Numbered from the stretch's first letter, positions 49,870-59,881 are shown. The stretch is 64,000 bases of DNA from Adiantum capillus-veneris (GCA_014529385.2 CM043942.1:36702469-36766468), one strand, 5' to 3'. Translations and numbers: made by a program. The notes: generated from the sequence alone by a model not told the origin.

Positions 49870-52800
49870 AAGAAAGAAAGAAAGAAAGATTTTTAACGTC
49901 TATGTCAGGCCGAAATCGGCCTATGAGACAAATCAAATGTACATGGCGTGTATGTCATCCGTCTATCGGAAAGACAAATGAAACAAAACTGATACAAAAC
50001 TGAACTGAATGTAGGTAATGGAGTATCTGAGGAGGGATGGGGTTCTATCTCTAGGGGTATATGCATGTCTATATGCTCAAGGTAGTACAATCATGAGAAT
50101 GCATCAAGCTCTCTAGCTCCATTCTGTACAAATGGGGGGATGTAAGATGTGGTACATGGGCGGGGCTGGTGCCAAGGCTACCCGGATGAAAGCTGTCGGG
50201 TCGGCCCTCATCTGAGCTACTCGCTCCTCAGTGGCACGGCGCTCCCGGGCTCGGATCTCCTCGATCTGTCGGTGGTGGGAGCTCACGCCCCTGTAGCCTG
50301 TGACTCGTGGTCGTCGTCTAGCTCGGTTTACCTCCGCCTGTGGGAGTGTCACTCCTCTCTGAGTATCTGGTGAGGTAGGGGTGGCAATCCTCTGAAAGAA
50401 GTCTGTGAGCTGCGACTGTCTCCCCTCTGTCTGTGTAGCTGTGCGTGGCTGTAGTAGTGTGTCCCGATGGCTCTGTATCTCTAGTAAGAAACGTCCGAGC
50501 TGTCTCTGATCTCGAGAGTCCATGATCTCTCGGAGAGTGGGCTGTCCTCTGAATAAGGCCTCATACCTGCCTCTGATCTCAGTGTATGCTCTGCATCTAC
50601 ATATAAAGTGCTCCTCACTCTCCACCTCCTCTGTGCAGGCTCTGCAGACTCGCTCCTCCCTGGGAACACCAGTATGTCTCCCGATCTCAATCTCTAACCT
50701 GTGTGAAGCCACTCTCAGCTGACCAATCGCCACCCGTGAGCTATGTGGCATATATGTGTCCATATAGCGTGGTCTCTGTATGAACCCCCCAGACAATATG
50801 GTGAGAAACTGGTCTCTGTAATCTGACATCCTCGTCCCCAAGCCAGGTGACTCCCAGACTCTCCTAGTGTATAGCTGCCACAGATCCTGTCTCAATACCA
50901 AGTTTCTCTCACTGCGAGAGAGGTGAACAGATGGTGAGTGGGGGTCGTACTGGAATGGTGGTAGGCTCTCCATGTCAAGACCGTGTCCCTCAAACCATGC
51001 TCTGACCTGTGAGTGCCAAGCTCTCGCATGCCCACTCTCTGATAGCTGTATAGCTGCCTCAAATGCTCTACGAGTAAGTCTGTCAGGAGGTAGCTCTCTC
51101 ATCCTCTGGATGAAGCAGACTGTCTGGAATAATGCCTCTACAACCATAGGTGGTGTGGCGAGCTCGGCTCTAATAATGTCATGTGGCACTGTCTTCTTGC
51201 TGCGGAGCAAGCGTGAGATCATACATACCTGTGGCCTCTCAAGCTGTGTCCACTGGTCATCCGTCAATCCTGGTGCCCATACTGCCGCCGAGTACATCAG
51301 GGCCGGGGTGACTAAGGTGTCAAAAAGCCAGCCCTTCGTGCGGGGCTCCTGAAAGTGTGCCTGGTGGCATCTCCGCTCTAGCATGGTCAGAGCTGCATAT
51401 CCTCGGGTGAGCCTGTCAGCAGCAGCCTGCCTCATAGTGAAGGGTCCTGGTAGGCTGGTGAATGTGATGCCAAGATAGACATAGGAGGTGACTACATCAA
51501 CCTGTCCTCCTGCTGCTGTGAAGGTGGCAGCGCTCCTCACTGCACTGGATGTGTGAAAGATCATGACCTTGGTTTTGCCAAGGTTCACAGTCAACCCCTT
51601 GTGTGTGCTGAATTCGTCCAAGGCCTCAAGATGGCGTTGCAGGCCCTCGGGTGACTCTGAAATCAACACAATATCATCAGCATATAACATGATGTGGACC
51701 GGAGTACCTGCCAAGTCGCTCCCCTCTCCCCCTGCTCGTAGTATGTAGTCGGAGATCTCGTCGATGTAGAGCCCAAAGAGTGTCGGGGAGAGTGGGCATC
51801 CTTGCTTAACACCAATGGTGCTAGCAATGGTCTCTAAAAAGCCGCCTGGGCAACGAACTCGACCCGTCACCCTCTCGTAGAGAGTATATATGGCCCAAAT
51901 CATCTCTGTCGGTACCCCAATGCTGTGAAGGCGCTGGAAGAGTCTCTCGCGTGGGACTGTGTCAAAGGCCTTGCGGAAATCCACAAAGCAGCAGTAAAGC
52001 CTCTTCTTCCGCGCCTTTGCCCCATCAATGAGGCAGCGCAGAACGAAGATGTGGTCAGTGGTGGAGAAAGCTCGTCTGAAACCTGCCTGGCCTGGAGCTC
52101 GTAAACCCTCGGTCTCTGCGTAGCAGCTAAGCTGTGCCTCAAGTACTGCTCCATAAAGTTTGGCCATCGTGTGGCCAATCATGATAGTCCTGTAGTTCCC
52201 TGGGTCCAGGGTGTCGCCAGATTTGTGGATAGGCACTATGGTGTGCTGTGTCCACTCCTCTGGGAAGCCCTCCCCTATAGCCCGGTTGAAGACATGTGCA
52301 ATCAACGGGGCTATAGTGGAGGCCGCATAAATGATGTGCTCACTCTGTAATCCAGTGTGGTCAGCTGATCGTCTGTGCTGCATGCGGCGTATGGCCCTCT
52401 CTACCATCTCTGCTGTAAAGAAGGAGGAGCACGTGGGGCGTGGCTCATGTGGCTGTGGGATAGGAGGCTGCCCTGGCACCTCATAGAGGCGCTCTGCATA
52501 ATCATGCCATATCTGTGGATCCTCAATAGCTGTGGTCGGACGTGGCTCGCGCAGGGTGCGCCATGCCGTCGCGCTATCTATGCTCATGAATAGGCGGTAT
52601 AGCTCAAGCTCCTGTGCCTCTTCGAATGCTCGCCGCTTTTGGCGTGTCAGCGTCTTCATATCTCGTCTGGCCTCTCTCTCTGTGATCTCTCCTAAGGCTC
52701 GCCGTGCACGGAGGCGTCGGTATAACTCTCTGCACTCATCATCTTCTTGAGGCCTAAGCCGGCCTATGAGACATCATTGTACATGAGTGCGTCCTCTGGG

Positions 52801-54396
52801 TATCTAGTAAAATGCCAGAAGGTACAAATACAAATGCTATAGGAAAACCCTAAGCTGTGAGATGAGAGTGGTGTAAACATGGGTAAGAAGCAAAGTCATA
52901 GAGATATAGAATGAAGCTCTATGTCCAGGGGTGTAAAAGCTACTTGCTCAAGAAGCACACATAGTTTCCCTTCAGAGAGTAGTGACCCTCAAGTCAAGCG
53001 GTCCTAGCTTCTTTGTATATTAATCAAGAGAGATTACGACTGTTCCGTGTGACCACACTGTTAAATCTGCTTAAAACTAGCACTGAGGCCTTCAATTCAA
53101 AGGCACTTTGGCCCAAAAAGTAACTAAAGAAGTCTGGTTATTCTGTTATTAACTTAATACCCTAAAAAGCTTCCAGAGAAAAAATTATGGCCATAGGTTG
53201 TGTCAACTCTATCCTTAAGGATCGTACCTTTGAACTTTCCAAGCAACCTCAAAAAACTTTTTTGCAATCAAATAAAGAATGGACACAGAATTTTGTCAAC
53301 ACCACAATGTACAGTTGCTATAATAATAGTCAGGGACAAAAATCCGAAGGATTCAAGACGTTCCCATTGTTCCAACACATCACCAACTCTCTAGCAAGAC
53401 TTGCCAAGCAAGGCAAAAGAACTCAGTAAAAGAAACAAAACACAAAGGTATCTCTCTAAAGCATTGTCAACATGACAGCATTAACCCCTTAAAAAGAGGT
53501 AAAATGGATACTCTTGCTTCCTCCCCAAAGTATAGTTAGGTCTGAATCAACTACAACATGCCACTCTTGCAAGTGCCAACAGCTTTATAAACATGCTTGC
53601 GTTGCTTGAGAAAAGGAGGGGTGAAATTAGAGAAAGAAAACCTTACCTCACCCAACGAAGCAGACTTCAAAAGCTCCATTCTGCGAACAAATGGATCCTT
53701 TTTACTTTTACTATCCATCCTTGATCCATCCAGAACCTCATTATTTTGCTCATCCGCCTCCTCAACAGTTGCCTGAACTACACAAACTGGATTATTATAC
53801 ACATGATCAACCTAAAATCAGTATCAAAAATTTCACTATCTTCTGAAGCAAACATACTTCCTCGGAGACATCACCACCAATTGGTAAAGGCATGAGGGCA
53901 CCAGCCGACATATACTGTGCTTTTTGCGGAGCCAAAAGGTGTAAAAATACTCGTCGTCCATGCTGTAATTCAGCCGTCAACAGAATGAGGAAACCGGCTG
54001 ACTCAAAAAAAAAACTGAAACTATTGAACAAACTTAACAACATACCCGATCAAATGCAATTTGCTCGACATTCTTTGCCAGTTCATTTACTATAAACTGG
54101 AAAATGAATGAAAGTGAATGCATAACAGAATATAACTTAACACATGCATTGTAACAAATCTTTATAAAGCTGACTGCACCTTATTTAACATTTCAGTATC
54201 GTCAACCAGGTCTAAGATTGCCACCAGCACCTAAATTACCAAAAAAGGTATTACTGCACTGAGCCAATGAAATCTTTACATGGCAAATAGTAAACAAACC
54301 AATCAATTGGCAAGTTCCCTATACCAAGCATCCATATGCATCGCAAGCTACTTTTGTCGCATGTCCTTTCAATCCCTTTATAATCTTCTTCCTTTC
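47995..54396 (-). CDS. PUM24: PUM24/PUF6-like Pumilio-family protein, C-terminal eight exons
   Basis: Exons on the - strand in order: 54396-54325, 54230-54180, 54096-54046, 53962-53858, 53772-53647, 48861-48787, 48707-48436 and 48178-47995 (TAG). All join in frame at GT...AG introns. Readable blocks are ERKKIIKGLKGHATKVACDA, VLVAILDLVDDTEMLNK, FIVNELAKNVEQIAFDR, HGRRVFLHLLAP, KKDPFVRRMELLKSASLGE, LRSPLGKDLIYE, HASRTLRRLILE with WNIALKGKCMDWATGHS, and KELQPLLNSGLLQD, ending in a Lys/Arg-rich tail. This is the end of the PUF repeats plus the CPL domain of PUM24/Puf6. Family members are nucleolar RNA-binding proteins needed for pre-rRNA processing and 60S ribosome assembly. Upstream exons (the earlier PUF repeats and the start codon) were not found and should lie past 64000. 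The intron 53646-48862 carries about 3.5 kb of LINE DNA. Coding exons look intact. Confidence 0.88.
49385..49822 (-). mobile_element. LINE-B fragment (RT N-terminal part only)
   Basis: On the - strand this matches the plus-strand LINE at about 57185-57480: KKRAFLAQMKRDLY, then FFHEHSPPPVITS, TVPGQTPLPDP and STFFST, with stops. It lacks the rest of RT and the 3' end, unlike normal 5'-truncated LINE copies, and it abuts the microsatellite tail of LINE-A. It lies in the long PUM24 intron. Confidence 0.75.
49824..49889. repeat. (AG)n(AAAG)n tail of LINE-A
   Basis: Read on the - strand this is (TTTC)n followed by (TC)n at the 3' end of the LINE. Confidence 0.9.
49903..49930 (-). other. LINE-A 3'-terminal stem-loop
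   Basis: Inner stem AGGCCGA/TCGGCCT (49907-49922) and outer stem TGTC/GACA (49903-49906 with 49927-49930), with a 4-base bulge. Located about 13 bases from the microsatellite tail. Confidence 0.75.
50113..52659 (-). CDS. LINE-A ORF2 C-terminal part: reverse transcriptase
   Basis: 848 codons from the first ATG, but the frame is open up to about 52744 (EDDECRELYRRLRARRALGE), so the true protein began upstream and lost its endonuclease by 5' truncation. RT motifs in order: VPIHKSGDTLDPGNYRTIMI, CCFVDFRKAFDTVPRERL (catalytic Asp), TIGVKQGCPLSPTLFGLYID, IMLYADDIVLIS (YADD active site) and LTVNLGKTKVMIF. The C-terminal half has a Cys/His cluster (CRACTEEVESEEHFICRC) typical of many LINE ORF2 C-termini. 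The enzyme copies element RNA at a nicked chromosomal site. There are no internal stops. Clade is uncertain; the 3' stem-loop and microsatellite tail argue against L1. Confidence 0.88.
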   Translation of the reverse strand: MKTLTRQKRRAFEEAQELELYRLFMSIDSATAWRTLREPRPTTAIEDPQIWHDYAERLYEVPGQPPIPQPHEPRPTCSSFFTAEMVERAIRRMQHRRSADHTGLQSEHIIYAASTIAPLIAHVFNRAIGEGFPEEWTQHTIVPIHKSGDTLDPGNYRTIMIGHTMAKLYGAVLEAQLSCYAETEGLRAPGQAGFRRAFSTTDHIFVLRCLIDGAKARKKRLYCCFVDFRKAFDTVPRERLFQRLHSIGVPTEMIWAIYTLYERVTGRVRCPGGFLETIASTIGVKQGCPLSPTLFGLYIDEISDYILRAGGEGSDLAGTPVHIMLYADDIVLISESPEGLQRHLEALDEFSTHKGLTVNLGKTKVMIFHTSSAVRSAATFTAAGGQVDVVTSYVYLGITFTSLPGPFTMRQAAADRLTRGYAALTMLERRCHQAHFQEPRTKGWLFDTLVTPALMYSAAVWAPGLTDDQWTQLERPQVCMISRLLRSKKTVPHDIIRAELATPPMVVEALFQTVCFIQRMRELPPDRLTRRAFEAAIQLSESGHARAWHSQVRAWFEGHGLDMESLPPFQYDPHSPSVHLSRSERNLVLRQDLWQLYTRRVWESPGLGTRMSDYRDQFLTILSGGFIQRPRYMDTYMPHSSRVAIGQLRVASHRLEIEIGRHTGVPREERVCRACTEEVESEEHFICRCRAYTEIRGRYEALFRGQPTLREIMDSRDQRQLGRFLLEIQSHRDTLLQPRTATQTEGRQSQLTDFFQRIATPTSPDTQRGVTLPQAEVNRARRRPRVTGYRGVSSHHRQIEEIRARERRATEERVAQMRADPTAFIRVALAPAPPMYHILHPPICTEWS
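52745..53000 (-). mobile_element. LINE-C 3' UTR fragment
   Basis: On the - strand this resembles the LINE-A 3' UTR in layout: an AAGCTCTATGTCCAGGGGTG-like block, then GTCTCATAGGCC and the hairpin at 52750-52765 (AGGCCTAAGCCGGCCT as read on +). It is diverged from A and B and ends directly against the 5' truncation point of LINE-A. The right boundary is approximate. Confidence 0.55.
53001..53646 (-). other. PUM24 intron sequence
   Basis: Intronic DNA between the LINE-C fragment and the exon at 53647-53772. Small open frames on the + strand (53187-53429) show no domain. Confidence 0.6.
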
Positions 54397-54405
54397 CTGC
54401 ATTGC

Positions 54406-54410
<5 letters not shown>

Positions 54411-54484
<74 letters not shown>
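54411..54484. repeat. (CT)n microsatellite beside a PUM24 splice acceptor
   Basis: About 74 bp. Read along the gene (- strand) it is (GA)n, ending about 14 bases before the acceptor AG of exon 54396-54325. Confidence 0.95.
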
Positions 54485-54485
<1 letters not shown>

Positions 54486-54487
<2 letters not shown>

Positions 54488-54702
54488 TCTTTCCTGATGT
54501 CATCTCTCACAAAGCGGAGCTCCGATTTAATAAGCACTTGAACCCTCTCCATCATTAAATCATCTTGGACTCTGACGGTTTTCCCTGCCCGTAGAGAGCT
54601 TGACGAGAGTATACTATCTCTGTTCCTCCGCTTGAAAGTCGCTTTCATTTTTTGTGGGGTGGTGAAGCCACTTGCATCACCATCCTCGGTTGGTTGGTCC
54701 AT
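54486..54702 (-). pseudogene. Possible inverted LINE ORF1 N-terminal fragment
   Basis: On the - strand: MKATFKRRNRDSILSSSSLR, then VRVQDDLMMERVQ and an Arg/Asp/Glu helix running into the GA repeat. Its composition and helix style resemble the ORF1 start of the plus-strand LINE-B, and it lies on that element's 5' side in the opposite orientation, as in 5' inversions made by twin priming. The similarity is by eye only. Confidence 0.35.
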
Positions 54703-54819
54703 CCGAGAGAGAAGAACAGAGCGAGCATTGAGTCAAGGCCCTCACCAGCTGCCATTGGTGTTGATGTGACAGAGCAATGTAAGTTGCTGCAGAGACACAG
54801 TGGGCCTGCTAGCTGCCGT

Positions 54820-55235
54820 GAGAGAGAAAGAAAGAAAGAAAGAAAGATTTTTAACGTCTATGTCAGGCCGAAATCGGCCTATGAGACAAATCAAATGTAC
54901 ATGGTGTGTATGTCATCCGTCTATCGGAAAGACAAATGAAACAAAACTGATACAAAACTGAACTGAATGTAGGTAGTGGAGTATTTGAGGAGGGATGGAG
55001 CTCTATCTCTAGGGGTATATGCATGTCTATATGCTCAAGGTAGTACAATCATGAGAATGCATCAAGCTATCTAGCTCCATCATGTACTAATGGGGGGATG
55101 TAAGATGTGGTACATGGGCGGGTCTGGTGCCAAGGCTACCGTGATGAAAGCTGTCGGGTCGGCCCTCATCTGAGCCACTCGCTCCTCAGTGGCACGGCGC
55201 TCCCGGGCTCGGATCTCCTCGATCTGTCGGTGGTG
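54820..55235 (-). mobile_element. LINE-A second copy, 3' end only
   Basis: Matches 49885-50270 with few differences. It contains the last ~40 codons of ORF2, the 3' UTR, the same stem-loop (54861-54888) and a (TTTC)n-type tail at the left. It is severely 5'-truncated, and its truncation point at 55235 is joined head-to-head to the plus-strand LINE-B. Confidence 0.9.
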
Positions 55236-55357
55236 TGAAAGGGGAGATGCGGGCTCTAATGCGGGTAGAAGTGAATGTAATGGAATGTATTATGCAGAAA
55301 AAGTTGGATGAGGCAATTGCAAGCTTTGAATCTTGGAAAACCAATGTGGAAAAGTGA

Positions 55358-56071
55358 ATGAAGGAAAAGGATGCAGTGATTGAAGAGCTTAAAGGGAAAC
55401 TTGCAGCTTGCAAAATTATGCCCAAAATAGAGGGGGGAAATCAGCCCTCGATGTTAAAGGAGCTCAAAGAAATTAAGGAGCAGGTGAAAATTCTGCGCGA
55501 AGGGGAAGAACAAAACTCGAAAGAGGCTTCCTCATGGGCGGAGCGCCTTTTTAAGACACAGGAGAAGGTTGACGAAGCAGAAAAATGGATTGAAAGTGCA
55601 AAGAAAGGGAAGGCCCGGATGCCAAAAGCCGCACAGACTTCTACCATCATCAATATGACCATTGAGGAGGAACAGAAGAGGAGGAATAGAGCCCTCCATG
55701 TGCGTATTACTGGTATCAAAGACACCGAAAATGTAGAAGAAGAAGTGAAGGAACTCTTGCAGCACATGGGCATCCCGGAACCTATGCACACAGGTGCTTG
55801 GAGAGTAGGAAAGAAGGGAGTGGATGAGAAGGGAAACATCAAAGAGAGAGCACTTATTTTGCGTTTCCCGACTTTGGAAACAAGGAAGGAATTCCTGAAG
55901 AAGAGACCAGCACTTAAGAAAACTGGGATATTTATGGGGGATGACCTTACTTTAGCACAAATAGCACATATGCAAGAGTTGATGCCAGAGATCAAGGCAG
56001 CAAGGGAGAAGGGAAAAATTGCCTTTTATAGAGGAGGGAAAGTAGTGGTTTTGGAAAGACGCACAACATGA
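55358..56071 (+). CDS. LINE-B ORF1 (RNA-binding chaperone-type protein)
   Basis: 237 codons. A TGA lies directly before this ATG (55355-55357) and the same frame is open upstream (KLDEAIASFESWK), so the original ORF1 began earlier and has a nonsense change. Residues about 1-90 form a Lys/Glu-rich coiled coil. Residues about 105-235 look like an RRM-like plus C-terminal domain (ALHVRITGIKDTENVEEEV, ERALILRFPTLETRKEFLKK, IFMGDDLT), the layout of LINE ORF1p with nucleic-acid chaperone activity. ORF2 begins about 30 bases after its stop. Confidence 0.7.
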   Translation: MKEKDAVIEELKGKLAACKIMPKIEGGNQPSMLKELKEIKEQVKILREGEEQNSKEASSWAERLFKTQEKVDEAEKWIESAKKGKARMPKAAQTSTIINMTIEEEQKRRNRALHVRITGIKDTENVEEEVKELLQHMGIPEPMHTGAWRVGKKGVDEKGNIKERALILRFPTLETRKEFLKKRPALKKTGIFMGDDLTLAQIAHMQELMPEIKAAREKGKIAFYRGGKVVVLERRTT

Positions 56072-56101
56072 CGGTCCGAGATATATGGGACCACACTCCG
56101 G

Positions 56102-59100
56102 ATGGCGGCATGGAATTGTAATGGATCATATAGGCTGGATGTGGGTGCCTTTGAGGATAGCTTCAGAGATAGAGAAATTGTCTTTTACTCAGAGACACAT
56201 CAGAAATCTGGACAGTTGATGCCAAGTGTGACTGTTTATTCATGGGAGAGCTTGTCGGCCAGACACTAGATCCCAGCATGGGAGTCGAGGTTCAGGAGGG
56301 GTAGCAGTCTTATTCAGGGAGGAGTTGCAACCGCTATTACAGATTGTCCGAAGAGATGACCAGGCGAGATACATGTGGGTGAGACTGAGAGCTGAGACGG
56401 GCAGATTCTTATACATTGCTATATGTTACTTTCCCCCTAGCACATCAGTCTATACCTCACCTAGAGGGCAATCCCTTTTCTCTATACTTGATGATGACAT
56501 ATGGGAGTTCTCTAGAGATGGAGATATCATTCTCTTGGGAGACTTTAATGCCAGGACGGCCAACTCCCAAACGGTATTTTATGATACCGCGGAGGAGATG
56601 CTTAGAGAGATGGATATATCGGAGATGGGGCTTGACAGACACTCACAGGATAGAGAGCGCACAGAGTATGGGAGACATCTCATGGAGATGAAGACTACGC
56701 ATGGTTTGGCCATACTTAATGGTCTAGAGATTTTTCCTTCGTCTGGGGGATTCACATGCTTTCCACACAGACATGGGGCCAGTACAGTGGACTATGCCAT
56801 GACTTCACCGAGCTTCATCTCTAGTATTCAGGATCTCAGTGTGGGACCTAGACCTGTTGGAGTAGAAGTGGACCATGCTCTCCTGACTTTTTCAATCTCT
56901 TTCCTGTATAGTGCCTCTCAAACACCACGGAGGATTTCACACACACGGTATACTTTTACACCAAAGACGGACTCAATTTGTGGAGGAGATTTACAGGCAG
57001 ATGTGGGCAGCCGAGCCTGTATATACCGTGGAGGAGATCATCGGGGCAGCAGCATAGGCATACCCACACACTCAACCAGATCAGAGAAGACGTTCTGGGA
57101 ACATGCCTCAGAATAGTTGGTATGATGAGGAGTGCAGAGAGATGAGTTCAGATTTAGAGCGAGCTTATACTTAGAGTCATTACATATAGACAGTCTCGGA
57201 TTGCCCTTCGGCGTTTAGTGCGACGGAAGAAGCGGGCCTTTTTAGCCCATATGGAACGTGATTTGTATCAACTCTTTTTGACTCGAGATTCAGATGAGGC
57301 CTTGCGTCTCTTCCATGAGCACTCACCTCCTCCAGTGATTACTTCTCCCGAGATTTGGGGTCACTATGCAGCATCATTATATACAGTACCTGGGCAACCA
57401 CCATTACCAGACCCTCTAGAGCCATGTCCAGCCACTAGCACCTTCTTTACCACTGAGATGGTGAAGAATGCCATTGACAGGATGAGGACTAGGAGAGCAT
57501 ATGATCATGATGGTTTGGTGGCAGAGCACTTGATACATGCTAGAGATTTACTGTCAGAGGTTCTTGCGCGGTTGTTTAACCGTGTCATGTGTGAGGGACT
57601 ACCCGAGTCTTGGAGATTATCTACTATTGTACCTCTCTTCAAGGCAGGGGACCCCACGATGCCAAGGAACTACCGTACTATTATGATAGGGCACACATTG
57701 GCACGGTTGTATGCATCCATTCTTGAACAGCAACTGAGTAAATGGGCAGAAAATGAGGGCATACGAGCAGCAGGATAGGCTGGTTTCAAAAGGGGTTTCT
57801 CCACTTTGGACCATATTCTTACACTCAGAGCCATTATTGAGGAGGGTCAGGCACATGGGAGACGGATGTATTGTTGCTTTGTGGACTTCCGCAAAGCATT
57901 TGACACAATGCCGAGGGCCAGATTGATGCGCAAGCTACTGAAGTTGGGAGTACCCACAGAGATCATACGGGGGATCGTGGCTTTATACGGCTCAGTGACT
58001 GGCCAGGTACGCACTCTTGAGGGGATTTCTAACATTGTTCATTCCACTATTGGAGTGAAACAGGGGTGTCCTTTGTCCCCTACACTTTTTGGTATGTATG
58101 TAGATGAGGTCTCTGGCTACATTGACAGAGAGGGCGACAGAGGCGCTCAGCTAGCAGGGACATGGATCCCTTTATTATTATATGCTGATGATATTGTGTT
58201 GATATCAGAGTCACAAGAGGGCATGCAGAGACAGTTGGATGCATTGCACAGCTTTGCATAGGATAGTGGATTGTTCTGTGAACCTTGGTAAAACCAAGGT
58301 TATGGTGTTTAACACCACACCACAGTGGGTCAAGAGATCGGCACCTACACCCGTATATGGTAAGGACAGTGTGGAGTACACAGATGAATATACATATCTA
58401 GGGGTGGTATTCACGGGACCGAGGTTTACTCTGAGGAGAGCAGCAGAGACTAAACTGTCCAGAGCATATGCGGCATTGGGAGGGCTAGAGAGGATGTGTT
58501 CGCAGGTTCAGTTTCAAGAACCACGAACAAAGCTATGGCTCTTTGATACTTTGGTTGCTTTAGCTATGCTTTATGGGGTCCAGGTCTGGGGACCATCTGT
58601 GAATCATGACAATTGGAGGAGCATGGAGAGACCCTTGGTATTTATAATATCCCGGGTGATTAGAGCCAAGGCCTCCGTACCACATGCGATTATTCGAGCG
58701 GAGGTAGTCGCCCCTCCTATAGAGATTGAGGCTCTTACCAGATCAGTGTCCTTTATGCATAGTCTATGGGATACACATAGAGGAAGATATACTAGATTCG
58801 CTCTTGAGTCCTCTAGACAGTTAGCGATGCAGAGAAACGCATCATGTTGGTATGCGCAGATGACCTCATGGTTTCAAAGGCATGGTTTCAGCATGGATAG
58901 ATTGCCTCCTTTTCAGTATTCCCTGGATGCACCCTCCCTACCAGTCACACGGACGGAGATCACCAGACTCATTCGTCAAGATCTTATACAGTTGGACACC
59001 AGGAGGACATGGGTAGAGCCGATGCACGAGTTGGGCACGAAGATGGCTTTCAACAAAGAGCATCTTCTCCAACTTTTGGGAGATGGGTTTGTGATTCGTC

Positions 59101-59645
59101 CGAGCTACATGGACACTCATTTGTCTCATGGTCTGCGATGTGCTATTGATCAGATTCGCACATCCTCACACCAGCTGAGATTGAGACGGGTAGATTCAGA
59201 GGGATACCACCGGAGTCTAGGATATGCCAACTATGTGATAGAGAGCCAGAGACAGAGCACTGTGTATTATGAGATACGAGGGCGCTTCCATTGCTTATTC
59301 AGGGAGGGTTTTGGACCCCTAGATAGAGTCATGAGGTATCAGGATCACAGATGCCTTGGCTTATATCTACTTGAGCTACACCGACATAGAGATAGTCTAC
59401 TGAGGAGACATGGAGTACGACAGTCACAGAGACAGACCACAGACTTCTTTGGATCGAGGGAGCCAGGAGACCAACCACCAGCACAGGGTTGTACCCACAT
59501 TCATACCAGAGGCACCCTCATTGACAGGGCGATTGAGCTCGGGAGATCGAGACGACCACGACCGAGACACAGGAGCACACTCCATCGACGGAGACTCCAG
59601 CAGAGGATCAGAGGCATTCTAGCACGACACCCACAGTGTCATTGA
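56102..59645 (+). pseudogene. LINE-B ORF2: endonuclease-reverse transcriptase, broken
   Basis: Starts MAAWNCNGSYR at 56102 (endonuclease Asn motif) and SETHQ (catalytic Glu). The frame is lost by about 56270 and continues from about 56325 with ILLGDFNAR, STVDYAMTS and VDHALLTF, completing the EEP endonuclease. Near 57115 WYDEECREM matches LINE-A. RT runs in one frame from 57218, with a single TAG at 57776: VPLFKAGDPTMPRNYRTIMI, CCFVDFRKAFDTMPRARL, GVKQGCPLSPTLFGMYVDEV and LLLYADDIVLIS. A frameshift near 58285 leads to VNLGKTKVMVF and the remainder (58239-59645). The Cys-rich C-terminal cluster of LINE-A is partly eroded here. Confidence 0.85.
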
Positions 59646-59769
59646 GGGCCTATTCTACATTTTCACATTTCACATTTCACACTTCATTTTCAGTTTTCAT
59701 TTTTACATTCAGTACTTTTTGTACTTGTACTTCAGACATTGTATTAGATTCACCATTTTGTATCTGATG

Positions 59770-59800
59770 GTCTCATAGGTCATTTTGGCCTTTTGAAGAC
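59770..59800 (+). other. LINE-B 3'-terminal stem-loop
   Basis: Outer stem GTCT/AGAC (59770-59773 with 59797-59800) and inner stem AGGTCA/TGGCCT around TTT (59777-59791, one G-U pair). The same plan as LINE-A with different outer-stem bases. Confidence 0.7.
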
Positions 59801-59816
59801 ATTAATATATCATTTC

Positions 59817-59820
<4 letters not shown>

Positions 59821-59881
<61 letters not shown>
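59821..59881. repeat. (CT)n tail of LINE-B
   Basis: About 61 bp CT array directly at the 3' end of the element. Confidence 0.92.

Larger units (their letters stand above)
49823..52744 (-). mobile_element. LINE-A: 5'-truncated non-LTR retrotransposon with stem-loop and CT/TTTC tail
   Basis: On the - strand an open RT-bearing frame begins abruptly at the truncation point (about 52744), runs to 50113, and is followed by a ~220 bp 3' UTR. The 3' end is a stem-loop (49903-49930) and then (TTTC)n(CT)n to 49824, not poly(A). The single intact 2.5 kb frame implies recent insertion. It sits in the PUM24 intron in the same orientation as the gene. Confidence 0.88.
55236..59881 (+). mobile_element. LINE-B: nearly full-length non-LTR retrotransposon, inactivated
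   Basis: ORF1 (55358-56071), endonuclease (56102-57000), reverse transcriptase (57218-58300) and C-terminal region (to 59645) are followed by a ~175 bp 3' UTR, the stem-loop at 59770-59800 and a (CT)n tail (59821-59881). It lies antisense to the PUM24-like gene, inside an intron. Several stops and frameshifts show it is dead. The 5' end abuts the LINE-A second copy, so the native 5' UTR is missing or displaced. Confidence 0.88.
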
